Shown: positions 25,480 through 36,600, counted from the first letter of the stretch. The stretch: DNA of 64,000 nucleotides from Margaritifera margaritifera (GCA_029931535.1 JAQPZY010001240.1:858001-922000), one strand, 5' to 3'. The notes: a model not told the origin generated them from the sequence alone. Made by a program: numbers and translations.

Positions 25480-26104
25480 TTTTTTTTTTTTACAGTTAAT
25501 ACTCGACGACATCGTATTACATAAAGATCAAATTCAGTCCCTCCTTCAAATCAACGGGGTAGCAAAAATATTTGAAGAATCGATCGTTGTTGTAATTGGC
25601 TTTGATAGGAGCGACAGAGATGTATCAACCCAGCATATAACACAAACCGGGATTTGAAGTAATGGCAACCGTTTTGCCGTCAGAAAAATACATTTTAAGA
25701 CGATGTACTCAGTCAGTACACTTCGGTGTGTTTTATCCAGTCCTTTGCCAAACTGGTCGTTGAAAATAGCTAAAATTGTTTCCACGAGATGTTGAGCATT
25801 GAAATAATATATTGTAGGAATTTTCATGGTATAGATGTTTGGCTGCTTATGATTGCTTGGATTCGAAATAACCAGGATGATTTTTGTCCAAATGTTCTTG
25901 AACTTTTTCGTTGATGATATCGGCGATGAAAGTATTTTTTGACCTTCGTTGATATTTATAGCTTGAGTAGGATGAATGATTTCTACCAAAGCTACTTCCC
26001 AATGAGCTTCGTAATCCAATTGTATGGATTGAGGTAACTTGTCCGTGATACACATCCATAGAACTGTCACTAGGTAATGTTCAATAAAAAGACTGGTTAT
26101 TCAT
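25480..26104 (-). pseudogene. Polinton minor structural protein (penton-like), truncated
   Basis: It starts at ATG 26104 with MNNQSFY, then a stop, then LPSDSSMDVYHG. After a frame change comes KLPQSIQLDYEAHWEVALVE and IIHP. The N-terminal pattern SFYvtLPSdSSMd plus WEVALxEIxyP is typical of a protein that accompanies the major capsid protein in animal Polintons. The readable part ends at YDVVEY near 25490, and the major capsid ATG follows at once, so the C-terminal half seems missing. Penton identity is an inference from position and family association. Confidence 0.55.
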
Positions 26105-26109
26105 ATTTC

Positions 26110-26530
26110 GATGGTTCTGATATCCGAAAAGTCACTCGTTGTGAAAGGAGAATGATCTTTCAAATGTTGCAAAAGAAGGCTGATACTGTGATTGGAAAAG
26201 TTATTGTGGTGACTAGCGTTGGCTTCGATGCTACCCTTGTTGTTGTTACAGTTGGTATATTTCAAGATTCCTATGGGTGCTCCAACGACACAATACACCA
26301 CAAAGATTTCTCAGAAAAAGGCGCTTTGCATTATTTTGGGACACGTTCTCCACACCACACCCTCAAGGATTGTTTTTGCAGTTCTTGGAGAAAGTATCTC
26401 TTAGAAGTAGATGCAGCTGTGTTTAACGGCATGTTGGTAACTTCTACCTTTTTTATAATCGACGACTTGTGAAGCAATCCAATAATCGAAAAATGGGTAC
26501 ATATCCTTTCCACAGAAATTAAAATTCTTG
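26110..26530 (-). pseudogene. degenerate small gene between integrase and minor structural protein
   Basis: Several broken minus-strand frames are present, for example one with VDYKKGRSYQHA and one ending SDIRTIEI. In related elements a small Gly/Arg-rich protein lies here, but I cannot confirm the identity from what remains. Confidence 0.25.
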
Positions 26531-26544
26531 GAATCGATGTTTTT

Positions 26545-27500
26545 TCAAACCTTCCGCGTTCTTCGATGGAGAATACTTTCGATATCGTAGACGTCGTCTT
26601 CTTTCTTGGTCACTCTTTGTAACTCAGGCAAGTAAAACGTTCCCTTTAACACTTCGCCGTTCATATCTTCCAATTTATAGACAGGAGGATCACGTCCACG
26701 CACTTGTCCAGTGACACGAAACAATAATGTCTTCCAGTTAGGCAAATAACCTTTGCCAAAAGTACGTTTTGCTTTTCCAATGCGAACAAAATCCCCGCTG
26801 GTTAACACTTCTTTCTTTTTGTTCTGGCATGTGTCGTTCCAAACAATTGATCAAACACCATCACTTCTTTTTCAGGCGATACTTCTTCGGGAGCACATCC
26901 GATGCTACGATTGATTGTAAGCTTTGACTAGACGTGGTAACACGTCGATGTATTTGAGAGTATGCTGATGTGTAAATTATCTCCACATACGTTCTTTCAA
27001 AGTTCTTTGAAAACGTTCCACGACACTAACTTTTGTTTCCGGGTTTTCCGTGGTGAAAAAATGAATGTGTCTTTTTTCAATTCTTTTTGAAAAGCTTGGT
27101 TCAGAAATTTGGTGCCTTTGTCTGTTTGCCATTGTAGAGGATGCCGAAGATTTTGTTTTAAGACGGTTTTTAAAGCTCGCACTAACTCTGAACTTGTTTA
27201 GAAGTCAAAGGAACTACCCAAGATGTATTTTAAAAACACGTCTATGACACAAAACAAATATTTGTAACCTCGACTGTAAGACGCCAAATGAGACACATCT
27301 GCTTGCTATTGATGACCGACGCTTTTGTTTGACTTCTTGAAAATTCCTCAAATTGATTTGAACGTGTACGTTGATTGTTCTTGTAACCATTGTGGCATAT
27401 CTTGCAGAAGTAAACTTAGAGTTTGTTTTTATCAGCATTATACAATGTTTGAATTCCGCCGTAACCAGCAGCAAGAGCAGGATTGTAGTAAATGCTAGCG
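26545..27500 (-). pseudogene. Polinton retroviral-type integrase, decayed
   Basis: The N-terminal end near 27470 has IYYNPALAAGYGGIQ and LYNAD. The core has CVIDVF (first Asp), then LQWQTDKGTKFLNQAFQ (second Asp). The third block, with the catalytic Glu in VVERFQ, sits in a different frame near 27020. The C-terminal module at 26808-26545 has GDFVRIGKAKRTFGKGYLPN, DPPVYKLEDMNGEVLKGTFY and DDVYDIESIL, the SH3-like and chromodomain-like part of Polinton integrases. It would insert the element with a 6-bp target duplication. At least two frame changes and several stops are present. Confidence 0.88.
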
Positions 27501-27699
27501 GAAAGTGTCTCCATGTGGTTTGCTGTTGCTGCTGCTGATACGCTTCAATAAGTCACCAACTGTTTGATACTGCTCGTGTGGTATTTTTTTTTTTTTGTAT
27601 TGCGACGATGCTAGGAATAGGAGTAGTCATTGGTTCTTGATTTCTTTTTTCACTTCTGTCTTCCCTTCTTTATTTGTTTCCTTCTGCGGATGAAGGTGT

Positions 27700-28180
27700 C
27701 GACATCATCTTTTTGATCCGAGCTTCTATTTTGTCTCGTCTGGGAGTAGGGGAAGGTTTCAACAATGAGGCTGTCATACTAGGTGTTTGAGCAGTCGCAG
27801 TCTGAAACACTTCTCTTGTTTATTTTTCTTCTTCTTCCATCTCTGCAGTTGTTTCTATCATCGTCTTGGTTGCTTTTTGTTTTTATCGTTTTTCATGACA
27901 TTTTTGAAATCTCTCAGAGTAGGTTTAGCTGTCTCGTCAAAAGCTTTCTCGTGAAACAGTTGAAGACGTTGCAATACTTGTCTGTACCGTTGCGATTTCT
28001 CTGTTTCTGACAAATCTGTTCGATCCATCAACGATTGCAATTCTTGTTGTAAGTGTGACATTTCTGTGATATTAGGATTAGGAGGTAAATGTGATGTCCG
28101 TTGTTCGTACCAACGATGGAGTTCCATCCATAAATTGTAAGGAATTAAAGTTAATTTTCGTCCTTACATAAGAGCCAAAG
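27700..28180 (-). pseudogene. Polinton accessory protein with helical DLSETEK motif
   Basis: The frame from about 28127 has LQQELQSLMDRTDLSETEKS followed by RYRQVLQRLQLF. Sequence just upstream in the same frame suggests KLTLIPYNLWMELHRW. The pattern of an LxxEMxxIL, DLsddEK and YxxVLQRY stretch recurs in Polinton-type elements. A Ser/Thr/Pro-rich tail with stops follows to about 27700. Function is unknown; a virion core or scaffold role is only a guess. Confidence 0.45.
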
Positions 28181-28249
28181 GTACAAAGGTGATGTCTTTC
28201 AAAACAAAATGCGTCCTCTTTATCTTTTTCCTCATCATCTCAGCACGCC

Positions 28250-28666
28250 TCATAATAGATGTCCAGCATTAGATCCTAACAAAGGAGCAGCCTCTGTTAA
28301 CAATGGTCCTATCAGCATTTCTAGAAATCCTCCTCGTTGAACAAGTATTTTGTTCTTTTGATTGCTGAGTATTTTCTTTTTCACCATTTGGCGAAGGAGG
28401 TGAAGATGCTTTCCTAATCGCTGTTTCTGTATCTTGGGCGAAGGCACCGTTCCTTTCAAAACGTTTAAACAACATTCAAGCAAGATATCGATGATTTCTT
28501 TGGGTGGTGTTTGAATGATTTGTTTTTGAATCGGAGCATTGGATTTGGGCCGTATTTACAAAACATTTCAATGTATGGCTGAACTTGGAGGGAGCCCCTT
28601 TTTCTCCTTTTTGGATGAAGGTTTCTTTGGACGTGGTCGATGATAATTATGTGAACTGGGTGACAT
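28250..28666 (-). pseudogene. small basic Polinton protein with QRGGFL motif
   Basis: It opens at ATG 28666 with a basic stretch (PRPKKPSSKKEKKG). After two stops come ECCLNVLKGTV, a Lys/Arg-rich stretch, then QRGGFLEMLIGPLL and LLG. A basic region followed by QRGGFL and a hydrophobic end is common in Polinton and adintovirus-type genomes, where it resembles small adenoviral core or minor capsid proteins. That comparison is by pattern only. Confidence 0.5.
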
Positions 28667-28785
28667 CTTTATTTCAGGAGGAAAAACACTAAAGTGAATC
28701 TAATCCAACATTTCTTCCTTTTTTATACTGGATTTCGTCTCCATTGATTGTCGGGACGTAGTACCAACTTAAATATGGGTACCAC

Positions 28786-29043
28786 TCAACGATGAGGTGT
28801 TTTCAATGGACTAATTCGTGTAAGTTCTTGTTTGGATAAATCCAGTTGGCTTTGTAACACACCTGGTCTCTCTTGTACTTTTATTTTAGAAGAGGCCACT
28901 TTTTTGATTGCAGCAGCAGCAGCTATAGCAGTAGAAGAAAATGTAATCGCTGGAGAAGTAGAAGTTCCATTAGAAACGGGTTTCCGTTTTTGCATCAATT
29001 TGGGAAACATTGGCCTTTCATCAGGTTTGGCAGGCATCATCAT
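28786..29043 (-). CDS. Ala/Lys-rich small protein, unrecognised
   Basis: An 85-codon minus-strand frame starts MMMPAKPDERPMFPK and has an Ala run (AIAAAAAIKK) followed by basic residues. It is intact but short. Its place between the ATPase and the QRGGFL gene suggests a small virion or DNA-binding protein; no family is recognised. Confidence 0.35.
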   Translation of the reverse strand: MMMPAKPDERPMFPKLMQKRKPVSNGTSTSPAITFSSTAIAAAAAIKKVASSKIKVQERPGVLQSQLDLSKQELTRISPLKTPHR

Positions 29044-29044
29044 G

Positions 29045-29534
29045 AACTAAGAAGAAGTGGCAGGAGAAACCGTTACAGAGCGTGGTTTTCTTGAGTACGT
29101 GCGCGTTCTTGCGGCAGTACATCTCTTTCTTGCAGGAGATTTTTCAGGGGAGGTGGTTCTTGGGACTTATCTTAGAGCTTCTCTTCTTCTTTTTGTTAGA
29201 GTGTGAACTTGATGCACCACTTCTCTTCTTTTTGGTCTGCTGTATTTAAGGCGATGTGACTTTTTTTAGCTTCGGCATTAGGATCCAATTTTAAAAGTGA
29301 ACGTATAATGACACCTCCGAATGATCCACTTCTACTGGGTTTCAAATTGATTTGTTATTTGGTTTGCGTATATATTCTTGGATCAGCCAGTTGTGACAAA
29401 CTTATTTTATGTTTATCAAACAAAGTTTTGTTTGATGTGATATGTGAATGATGCCTTGAAGTAATTGACGTGCTGTTGAGATTTAAAGGAAGTCATGTTG
29501 AATACTGTCAGAATGAAAAGAAATGAATGATGTT
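29045..29534 (-). pseudogene. broken small gene downstream of the ATPase
   Basis: Only scraps are readable, such as SGSFGGVIIRSLLKLDPNAE near 29310. Stops are frequent. No identity is offered. Confidence 0.2.
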
Positions 29535-30262
29535 TTAATAGCTTTTTTTAAACAAACGAACACGAGGAATGTGACGTGTAAATGACAGAGCCTCGTTCTT
29601 CACACCAGATGTAAAACAAATTGTACGAAATCTCAAATAATCGGTAGTGGTAGATTTTACATCGACGAGTAAATACGCTTGGGGAAATTGAGTGGCATCG
29701 TCATAAACATAATTTAGCCAAGGTTTTCCTAACTGTTTGGCTAACACTTGCACTTGAGATGTGTCTCTGGGACTTTTAAACAACACTGCATGAAGTGCAT
29801 TGAGACTGATGATACGATGCACTTGACTTTGTTGAAATAAATTTTGAGTAATGTAAATAATACTGGTATTACGATGATGCCTTTTTCGTGTAAAGCAAAG
29901 ATTAATTTCTTCTTCGTCTTCTCCTAACATGTCTTTGAAGAGAACAAGATGTGTTTGACTAAAGTCAGACACGATCCCATCGTCTTAAGGAGGAATTCTT
30001 TCTACAAACGAAATGGATTCTCCTTGACTTTTTTGGAGTGACGCGTAAGCCGATTGCACTTCTTGTAACACTACACGATACATTGTTGAGGACGATCGAA
30101 CAATTGTAATTTGTGTTCCATCTAACGTTTGACAAATTCGGTTTTGCCCGAACCACTTGGGCCAGCAATCACTATTTTTAAGAGATGGTGAAGATACAGT
30201 GCCTCCCAACTTTGAAGATCTGACTTTTCGTCAATCACCTTGAGAACGGAGGATACAGCCAT
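29535..30262 (-). pseudogene. Polinton packaging ATPase (FtsK/HerA type), decayed
   Basis: It starts at ATG 30262 (MAVSSVLKVIDEK). Walker A is GPSGSGKTEF near 30150. After a frame change near 30125 the sequence continues to a TAA at 29985, then in the same frame HLVLFKDMLGEDEEE (Walker B position, with the usual acidic pair partly replaced) and SIIYITQNLFQQ, a conserved strand of this ATPase. The C-terminus has QAYLLVDVKSTTTDYLRFR. The span of about 240 codons equals the usual length. It would pump element DNA into capsids. Confidence 0.87.
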
Positions 30263-30433
30263 AATAATTGTGTTTAGAATTCTGCGATTCCATTCATGAC
30301 ACAAAACATTTTATACACGTTTAATTTGTTTTCTTGTCATGTTTGTGTAGCACAACTAAAACAAATTTACATTTCAAAGTCAGGGTACAAAGGTATAACG
30401 CGAGACAAAGAAAGAAAAAAAGACATAAGTCAC

Positions 30434-30784
30434 TCAGTGCACAAATAAGGCACAAATTAAAATCACGAAAACTGCATATACACAGGTAAGATTACAACGT
30501 TCTCGGTCCATCTGCGTAACATTTAATCTTTGTAAACGCTCTGGCGTTCTAATCTCTGTGGAATTAATCTGCCATAACCTCCCCGGGAATGTCATTTCCT
30601 CATTCTTTTCTATCTGTACAATACTACTACTTTAGTGGGCTCGAAGTATTTCTTCCTCTATTGCTGGTTCTTCTGCCACTGTTTCTAAAACAGACTCTAA
30701 TTTCACTTTCAAGCTTGGCTTTTCTCTCACTGGCTCTAAGTTAAAATATTTTCTTTGATTAGTCACACACAGTGTTTTTGGCAT
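30434..30784 (-). pseudogene. small membrane protein of the Polinton, one internal stop
   Basis: From ATG 30784 (MPKTLCVTNQRKY) to TGA at 30434, about 116 codons, with one TAA inside. The middle is acidic; TPERLQRLNVTQMDR precedes a single hydrophobic C-terminal helix (YAVFVILICALF). A tail-anchored membrane protein is the natural reading. No family is recognised. Confidence 0.45.
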
Positions 30785-30829
30785 AATCAGCCACCTTTAT
30801 ATCCAAGCATCGAAGCCAAGTCACGTACA

Positions 30830-32130
30830 TCCTTCCACTTGTAAATCTGTTGGTGCTACCAACTAGCTATACACACTCCTTGGTAAGTATGAAGCGGTTA
30901 TCACGTACCACGAAACTCTTCTTTAAACGGAGGTACACAACTCGTGCTCATGACTATTCGTATCACTTTCAATACAATGAGTTATTCGTGCACAGAAAAA
31001 GTTTTAGTGGTCATGTCTTTGCTGCTTGTACTGCTCATAACTTTGCCACAACGAATCTGCTGGTAAACGAAATCCAAGAAAAGTAGTCACTAACATATAC
31101 ACCACACGTCGTCAAAAATTCAATGTAATCTAATCATCTTGTGGAATCTGTTATTTAAACAGTATTTGGTAATCCACTAAGTCTTAAACACGGTTACTGA
31201 CTTCATTCCATGGAATTTGCTGATGTACTGATGACAAAAGTCGTGACATTGATAGCTTTATATTCATTTTGTGTTTTGTGTTTGTCATAATATAAGCTTT
31301 CCCAAGAATCAGTCTTCTTATACTGTGGAAATAGCAATAGTTTAAAAGTCGAGGAATGATTTTGAGTTTGCATGTCACTTGAAACTTTACAAACTCTCTG
31401 TAAATGCGTTTTCGCAGTTCCAGTGGTAGATTCTGAATGTGCTCTTCTAAACTAGTTATTCACGAGAATGTCTTCCTTTTTGATGAAATATTCACAGGTT
31501 TGCCAAATGGAATTTGTTGGTAAATCATATCAAAGAAATTCGGTTGTTATCTCACACACATCACACGTCGTGAAGGAGTTTAGTCTTGAAGTGATACTTC
31601 TTTTGATGTTCTTTTGTATTCCTGTAAGTTTTTAACCTATTCCTGGACTTCGTTCCATGGGAGTCTGAGTACCACTGCAATATTGTAGATAGAATTCGTG
31701 ACATCCAAAATCTTACAGTCGTTGATCAACTTTTGACTATTTGAACATCTTCAAACTAATCAGCATATTGTTCAGGTACCAATAGTTAAAATGTCTATGT
31801 CGTAAAGGGTACAATTATTCTTTGCGTTTCACTTGAATCTGTACAAAGTCTCTGAAAATGCGTCCTCGCAACTCCAAAGTTAAACTGCGAATTCTCTCTT
31901 CTAAAATATCCATATGAATAATAATCATGCCCCACCAAGGGAAGGCAGTGACAGCACGGAGACCATCTGGCATGTTAAAAAAGCCGAATATTTATATTTC
32001 CATTGGTGGATCTTCACGCCATAACTGAAACACTGCACTTCGTCTCCTCGTGGCAAGTGGATAATCCAGCTCTATCTAATGGTTTGGTAGTGGGTAATCC
32101 ATCCAGATCTTTAGGCAATTTGTGAACGTC
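30830..32130 (-). pseudogene. tandem array of two or three related small genes (LELR motif)
   Basis: One unit near 31910 reads MDILEERIRSLTLELRGRI then FRDFVQIQVK. A second near 31450 reads LEEHIQNLPLELRKRI then YREFVKFQV. Each is followed by a PWNEV motif (near 31670 and 31200). A third partial unit is suggested near 31090 by FVYQQIRCGK matching MIYQQIPFGK near 31530. The LPLEL...I pattern resembles an F-box start, but that is weak. All units have stops or frame changes. Confidence 0.45.
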
Positions 32131-32451
32131 TTAATTCGGCTTTCAAAGTTACAATAGCCAGGCAAAGCCACAGGAAACGTGTATTTGTCTTTGATTTGTA
32201 CATCTCCATGAGCTAGTGGTATTCAGAGTGGTTTGCGAGTGCATGGATGACATCTATAGATAGGCACACAAATGGCGTCACTTTTGCTATTAACTCAGAA
32301 AGGTCGTGGTAGAGAAGTGGCAAGGTTGTACTGTATCGCTGATACCGCAGAGTACGGCATTACTCAGATCGCAAGGCATAACATCGCACTCGACTTCACT
32401 GAACTTGGAGTCCGAAGTGGGTCCCTCACTCGGTTGCCGTGTTGAATTCAT
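32130..32451 (-). pseudogene. Cys-rich small gene downstream of the polymerase
   Basis: It starts at ATG 32451 (MNSTRQPSEGP), has several Cys residues (ECDVMPCDLS, then CVPIYRCHPC in another frame) and PLAHGDVQIKDKYTFPVAL. No family is recognised. It lies between the polymerase stop and the tandem LELR genes. Confidence 0.3.
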
Positions 32452-32473
32452 CTTTGTAGGCGAACGTTTGTAT

Positions 32474-34990
32474 TCACAATGATCTTTCTGTCTTTGAACT
32501 CTCTGCTTTTTTACACTGGAGATCGGTTTCTGGTAGAAACTCTAATATACTTTTCCAAGGGTCGGCTGACAATTCGGTGATTTTGCAAACGCACAATTTG
32601 TCCAGATCCAATGGTTTCAAGCAAAAGTCTTGATCTTGTCCTGACTTTAAGGCATCTTTTAAGATGACAAAGTTGACCACTGAACGATAGTTTAATGTTA
32701 GTGTTTTCACTTTACATTTGATATGAAATTGTTCTTGTTGGTCTCTGTGTTGGTAACCCTGAAACTCAAAACAGTGTCTTTGGGATGTTCATCGTTCCAA
32801 GCTCATAAACGTTTATCTTCGATGCGTGAGTGACAGCTTCCAGGGCGATCAATGTACATGCAACCATCGGTGTCAAAGTAAATGACTCGACACCCAAAAT
32901 GTTCCAAGACAGAATACAAGTTTAAACGGACCCTGGCTGTCACGTACGCTGTATTGGTTAATGCAAGGTCTGCGCCTTCTTCGTAATTCACTAGGATTAA
33001 ATCTTCAAGTAGGATGTCCACGTGTTTAATGAGTTTTTCTTTGTCTTCAACTTGTTGAAAGTGTCTACTTCGATCTGTCAAGTATTCCGTCTTTGGCAAT
33101 ATCGGACGTTGAGCCAATGTTTCCCACAAACAATTCAGCATACCTTTTCCAAACAATCGTCTTCCTTCGTTCTTTTTCACGTTTTCCAAAGTGATGCATT
33201 CTAAGGATTGGTACCTTTCTCTGAATGTTTTTTTGTCTTCTGTAATCTGACACCAAGAAGGATAACCGTTAGCTTCTTGCTTCAGTTTTAGAAATTCGTT
33301 GACGTAGTATGAAAATATTCCTTCATTGGAGTCGTGATCTTGTTGGTATTGCTCCGTGGTAGGAAAGTGCCTAATTTCCTATACTTGTAACAGTTGGTAT
33401 CCGCTATCGAGAGCATGAAACAATTCGGCGCTCACCCCCGCGTCTGTCAAGCTTCGTTCTTGATCATCGTGGCGATACGGTTGGTCTTGATTACATGTCT
33501 CAGCACACGTACGGTATAAAGGAAACATCAGTTTCCGTGGCAATGATGAGGTAAAACAAGATGGTATAAGTTCGTCGGTGGTAGCACTTTGCATTTGCTC
33601 AAACCTTCGTATTGATGAGTGTGTTCACCGTCAATGTGTTTCGTCCACATCATTTCAGGGTGACCGGTGGGGAATCAATCATACGTATACACCCAAGAAT
33701 ACAAAGAACACACATCGATGTATTTGATTTGCTCTCCTTGAGATTCGTCCATTTCATTAAACAAGCGTGTCGCATTTGTCCAAACAAACTGTCGATTGGA
33801 TTTAAAGGTTCAATGTCCACCACGTCATAATGTTCAACGACTCGTTTAAATTCTGAATTGGTTTTGAAGCGTCGATCGTAGTCGTCTTCCCACATTTCTG
33901 TTACTTAGGATCCTTGATTTTCTAAACTCAGGAGTCGTTAATATGTTTGCTCCTACAACTCTTCCATGGTGAACTCTGAGAAGGGACTTTTCAGATCTCG
34001 TTGAGTAAAAGAAGTTGCATCCGTGAAATAAACATCCCTGAAATTCACAGACGATCTGTGTATTTTTTAAATCCCATCCTTACACGGAAAGACTTCCAAT
34101 TTTCATTTCTCCACCGTCTTTTGCATGTTGTATCCACTTGTCTTCAGTTTCACACAAGTAATGTATCCAGCGCAAAGCTTTGGCGGAGTATCGACGACTG
34201 ACAGAGAGATAGGACTGAGGTGGTATGAAGGCTAGTTTGTTGATAGACTAATCTACACGCTTTGGCAATGGTAGAAGCTTCCTTCAAGGGATCGATACCA
34301 CAGTGATGCAGAAATAATTGTCAAAATTTTCCAGAACACCGTCGTAAAATGTCTACATCAGATCGACAATATTTCAGCATTTCTTCCTGAAAGTCAAACG
34401 GGTATGACGAGTAAAGTTGGTACCTAGCGTAGAAAGCTTCTCGTTGTTCTGTGTGCATATCGTCAGGGTCGTAGTAGCGAACTTCGGGCAAATGTGTTGA
34501 TTAGCCATTTTCGTTGTTCCAAACGTTATATGCCTTCTACTCGAAGTCATAGCCAAATAATTCCTGGAATCTTTAAATTGTACGTTTCCTTCTTTCATAT
34601 AAAAAGAGTTTTACTCCGTTATTGGTCAAGGTTGGAAATTTGATGCCTTGTTCTTAATAATATTTCAACATAAACTGCCCTTCGTAACCGGAGAAATTGT
34701 ACTTGTAAGCCGTCGTTCCAAAGTTTCTGGAAGTCACTTTTTGGGTCCCTCGAATGTGAAAATAATTTTCAGGAGTTAAAAACGATTTTCTTTTTGCGCT
34801 GATCATGACTTTCTTGTTCTTGTGGTAGAGGTAGATGGTGTCCTCCTCAAAATCGTTAGCATGAACTTGTACTAATACTTCACTTAGGGTGTGAGGTGAC
34901 CCCAAAAGTCGTCATCGTCGCTGGGCTTCTTCTGGTTTCTCCTTTGCAAAGTGTGATCCTTTCGTCGTGTTGAAAAATTTGATTTGACTA
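32474..34990 (-). pseudogene. Polinton protein-primed DNA polymerase B, decayed and shortened
   Basis: Readable motifs in order: NFSGYEGQFMLKYY (exonuclease II position, Asp replaced by Glu) near 34700; KYCRSDVDILRRC (exonuclease III) near 34360; DVCSLYSW (polymerase motif A, normally SLYP) near 33700; GKGMLNCLWETLAQRP (motif B) near 33140; and YFDTDGCMYI (motif C, normally DTDS) near 32870. Pieces lie in all three frames with many stops. The exonuclease I region is absent, and a block between the exonuclease II and III motifs seems deleted. About 830 codons remain of a protein usually well over 1,000. It would copy the element by protein priming at its ends. Confidence 0.9.
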
Positions 34991-34994
34991 GAGT

Positions 34995-35070
34995 ATACAC
35001 TCTCTTCCTATATATAGAGAGACCCTCTCACCCTAAGAGAATATATTAATTCAGCGTTCAGTCTGTGAAG
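34995..35070. promoter_or_regulatory. divergent promoter region with TATA element
   Basis: TATATATA at about 35009-35017 lies 55 bases before the ATG of the plus-strand knuckle gene. The polymerase gene points away on the other strand, so the short interval probably serves both. Confidence 0.45.
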
Positions 35071-35480
35071 ATGGAAGAGTCAAAGCAGATAGCACTTCTC
35101 GTCAGAGATTTACAGCGAAGCGTCGAGAGTGCACTTCCAACAAGATTTCGGACTACACCTCTCGAGATAAAAGTCAAGATACCTGCTATGTCTGTCAGGA
35201 AAAAGGACATTGGGCTCCAGAATGTCCACAATGTCAAAGAAAAGGAACCTCTAAAACAGGAGAAAAGAGAGACAAAAGTAACGATACCTGTTATCATTTT
35301 CAAGAAAATGGGCATTGATCTTTAGAGTGTTCCAAGAATAAGATAACAAGGAAAAGGAGCGTTGTTCAGAAGCAGCAGAAAAAAAAGAACCCATACCCGT
35401 AAAGAAATTCAAGAGTGCGAGACAAATAGAAGAACCTGAAGAAGAAGAGGAACCCATGCCAGTAAGGAAATTCAAATGAG
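35071..35480 (+). pseudogene. CCHC zinc-knuckle protein of the Polinton, frameshifted
   Basis: ATG 35071 opens MEESKQIALLVRDLQRS. In another frame CYVCQEKGHWAPEC (35184-35225) is a perfect CX2CX4HX4C knuckle. A second repeat at 35289-35330 has lost one Cys (CYHF) and carries a stop. The tail is Lys/Glu-rich. Knuckles of this type bind single-stranded nucleic acid in Gag-like and cellular proteins. One frame change separates the start from the knuckles. Confidence 0.55.
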
Positions 35481-35729
35481 AAAGACTGTGAAAGAAAAAA
35501 GAAGAAGAAAATCTACGTTTGTGTTGTGTTATGAATTTTCATTGTGATTCTGATTTCACAAGAATATACCAAAAAGAAAACGTGTGTCTTTGTCTATACT
35601 TTTTTAAAATCTCTTTTCTGTTAGTATGGATGAGATTTTTCACACACTCACACACTGTATCATGGAGGGATTTAAGTTTAATTTAATTTGACAATCATTT
35701 AATATTATCTTTTTTTAAGAGATACAGGT

Positions 35730-35745
35730 GGCCATGAAAAGTACC
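35730..35745 (-). terminator. histone-type 3' stem-loop, internal, decayed
   Basis: On the minus strand this reads GGTACTTTTCATGGCC, preceded by CCAAC and followed by ACCTG and a purine run (AAAAAAAGA). Loop (TTTC) and flanks match the histone element, but two stem pairs are broken. It lies about 190 bases after the stop of the minus-strand gene at 35935-36397 and is outside the terminal repeats, so it is not simply a repeat copy. Confidence 0.4.
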
Positions 35746-35934
35746 GTTGGAGTTTTTTAAATAACAAAAAAAAAAAAGAAAAAAACATATGGACTTGATA
35801 TCATCAGCTGTAACTGTTTAAAACCTTTTCCATGGCCAAGTCCTACTCCTACTCCTGTTGTAATGGTAGTAGTAACTGCTGCTGCTGCTGGCATCTCAGT
35901 GCTGGTGGTGAACATCGATGTAGTCATAGAAGGT

Positions 35935-36397
35935 TTAGAAATCTTGGATCGTGAAGGTCTTCGGTTGGGCCAAAGAGGTCTGATACATTTCTCTCAGATG
36001 TTTTAACTCTTCCAAAATGTCTTGTAACAGACTAAACATTTTGTTTTCACTCACTTCCTTCTGTTCACAGTTCAAAGTTTTCCTCTTCCTTTCTTCTTCT
36101 CATCGCTTTCTATTTTCCTCTTTTTCTTTTGAACATATACTTTTTCTTTCTGACGTTGCAAAAAACTCTCCAATTCTGCCGTCTGTTTCTTTCTGAAATC
36201 ATCATATACTGGTAATTATGGAGAAGGAGGTGATGGTGGTCTTGCGGAGACGATAGTAAATCACACAGTGCCAAACTGAAGTCATCCTCTTCTGGAAGAA
36301 TACTTGCTACAGTAGCAATAGTAGTAGTAGTAGTCGTACTATCACTCCGGGCATACGATGTGTCCGCGGCAGGCGCACCCCAATACGTTGTCTTCAT
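35935..36397 (-). pseudogene. unrecognised coiled-coil protein near the right end
   Basis: ATG 36397 opens MKTTYWGAPAADTSYARSD and a Thr-rich stretch. After a frame change near 36200 a Lys/Glu-rich stretch leads to LLQDILEELKHLREMYQ, a likely coiled coil, and TAA at 35935. About 154 codons. No family is recognised. Upstream on the minus strand are two CCAAT boxes and a TATA element. Confidence 0.4.
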
Positions 36398-36459
36398 GTT
36401 ATTAGTCATAGGTATTACATGTAAACTCTTCCGCAATGATAAATCGTAGGAACGCTGGT

Positions 36460-36600
36460 GCGCATATATATTGAAAGTGACGCGTCCGCTGTCCTCTGAT
36501 TGGAAGGGAGACAATGCACCCTGACTGAATTATGTTAGACGCATTCTGATTGGTGGAACATTTCAATCCGTTTCGATCCGGTCCTAGATTATATATACAA
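36460..36600. promoter_or_regulatory. bidirectional promoter with two CCAAT boxes and TATA elements
   Basis: On the minus strand CCAATCAG occurs at 36546-36553 and 36496-36503, followed by TATATATG near 36463-36470, about 70 bases before ATG 36397. A second TATATATA near 36589-36597 could serve the plus strand. Order and spacing match ordinary animal core promoters. Confidence 0.5.

Noticed and set aside
25312..25657. Plus-strand open frames of about 70 codons
   Set aside because: They lie opposite the capsid and minor structural genes and have no motif.
26077..26472. 131-codon plus-strand open frame in the Polinton
   Set aside because: It covers the degenerate minus-strand gene and has no recognised motif. 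Direction and context favour the minus strand.
24271..29534. Adenain-like cysteine protease expected in a Polinton
   Set aside because: I looked for the His, Asp and Gln/Cys blocks in all minus-strand frames between the ATPase and capsid and found none convincing.
35600..35640. ATCTCTTTTCTGTTAG as a fourth histone-like stem-loop after the knuckle gene
   Set aside because: The loop-side bases are similar, but the stem does not pair and the flanks do not match.
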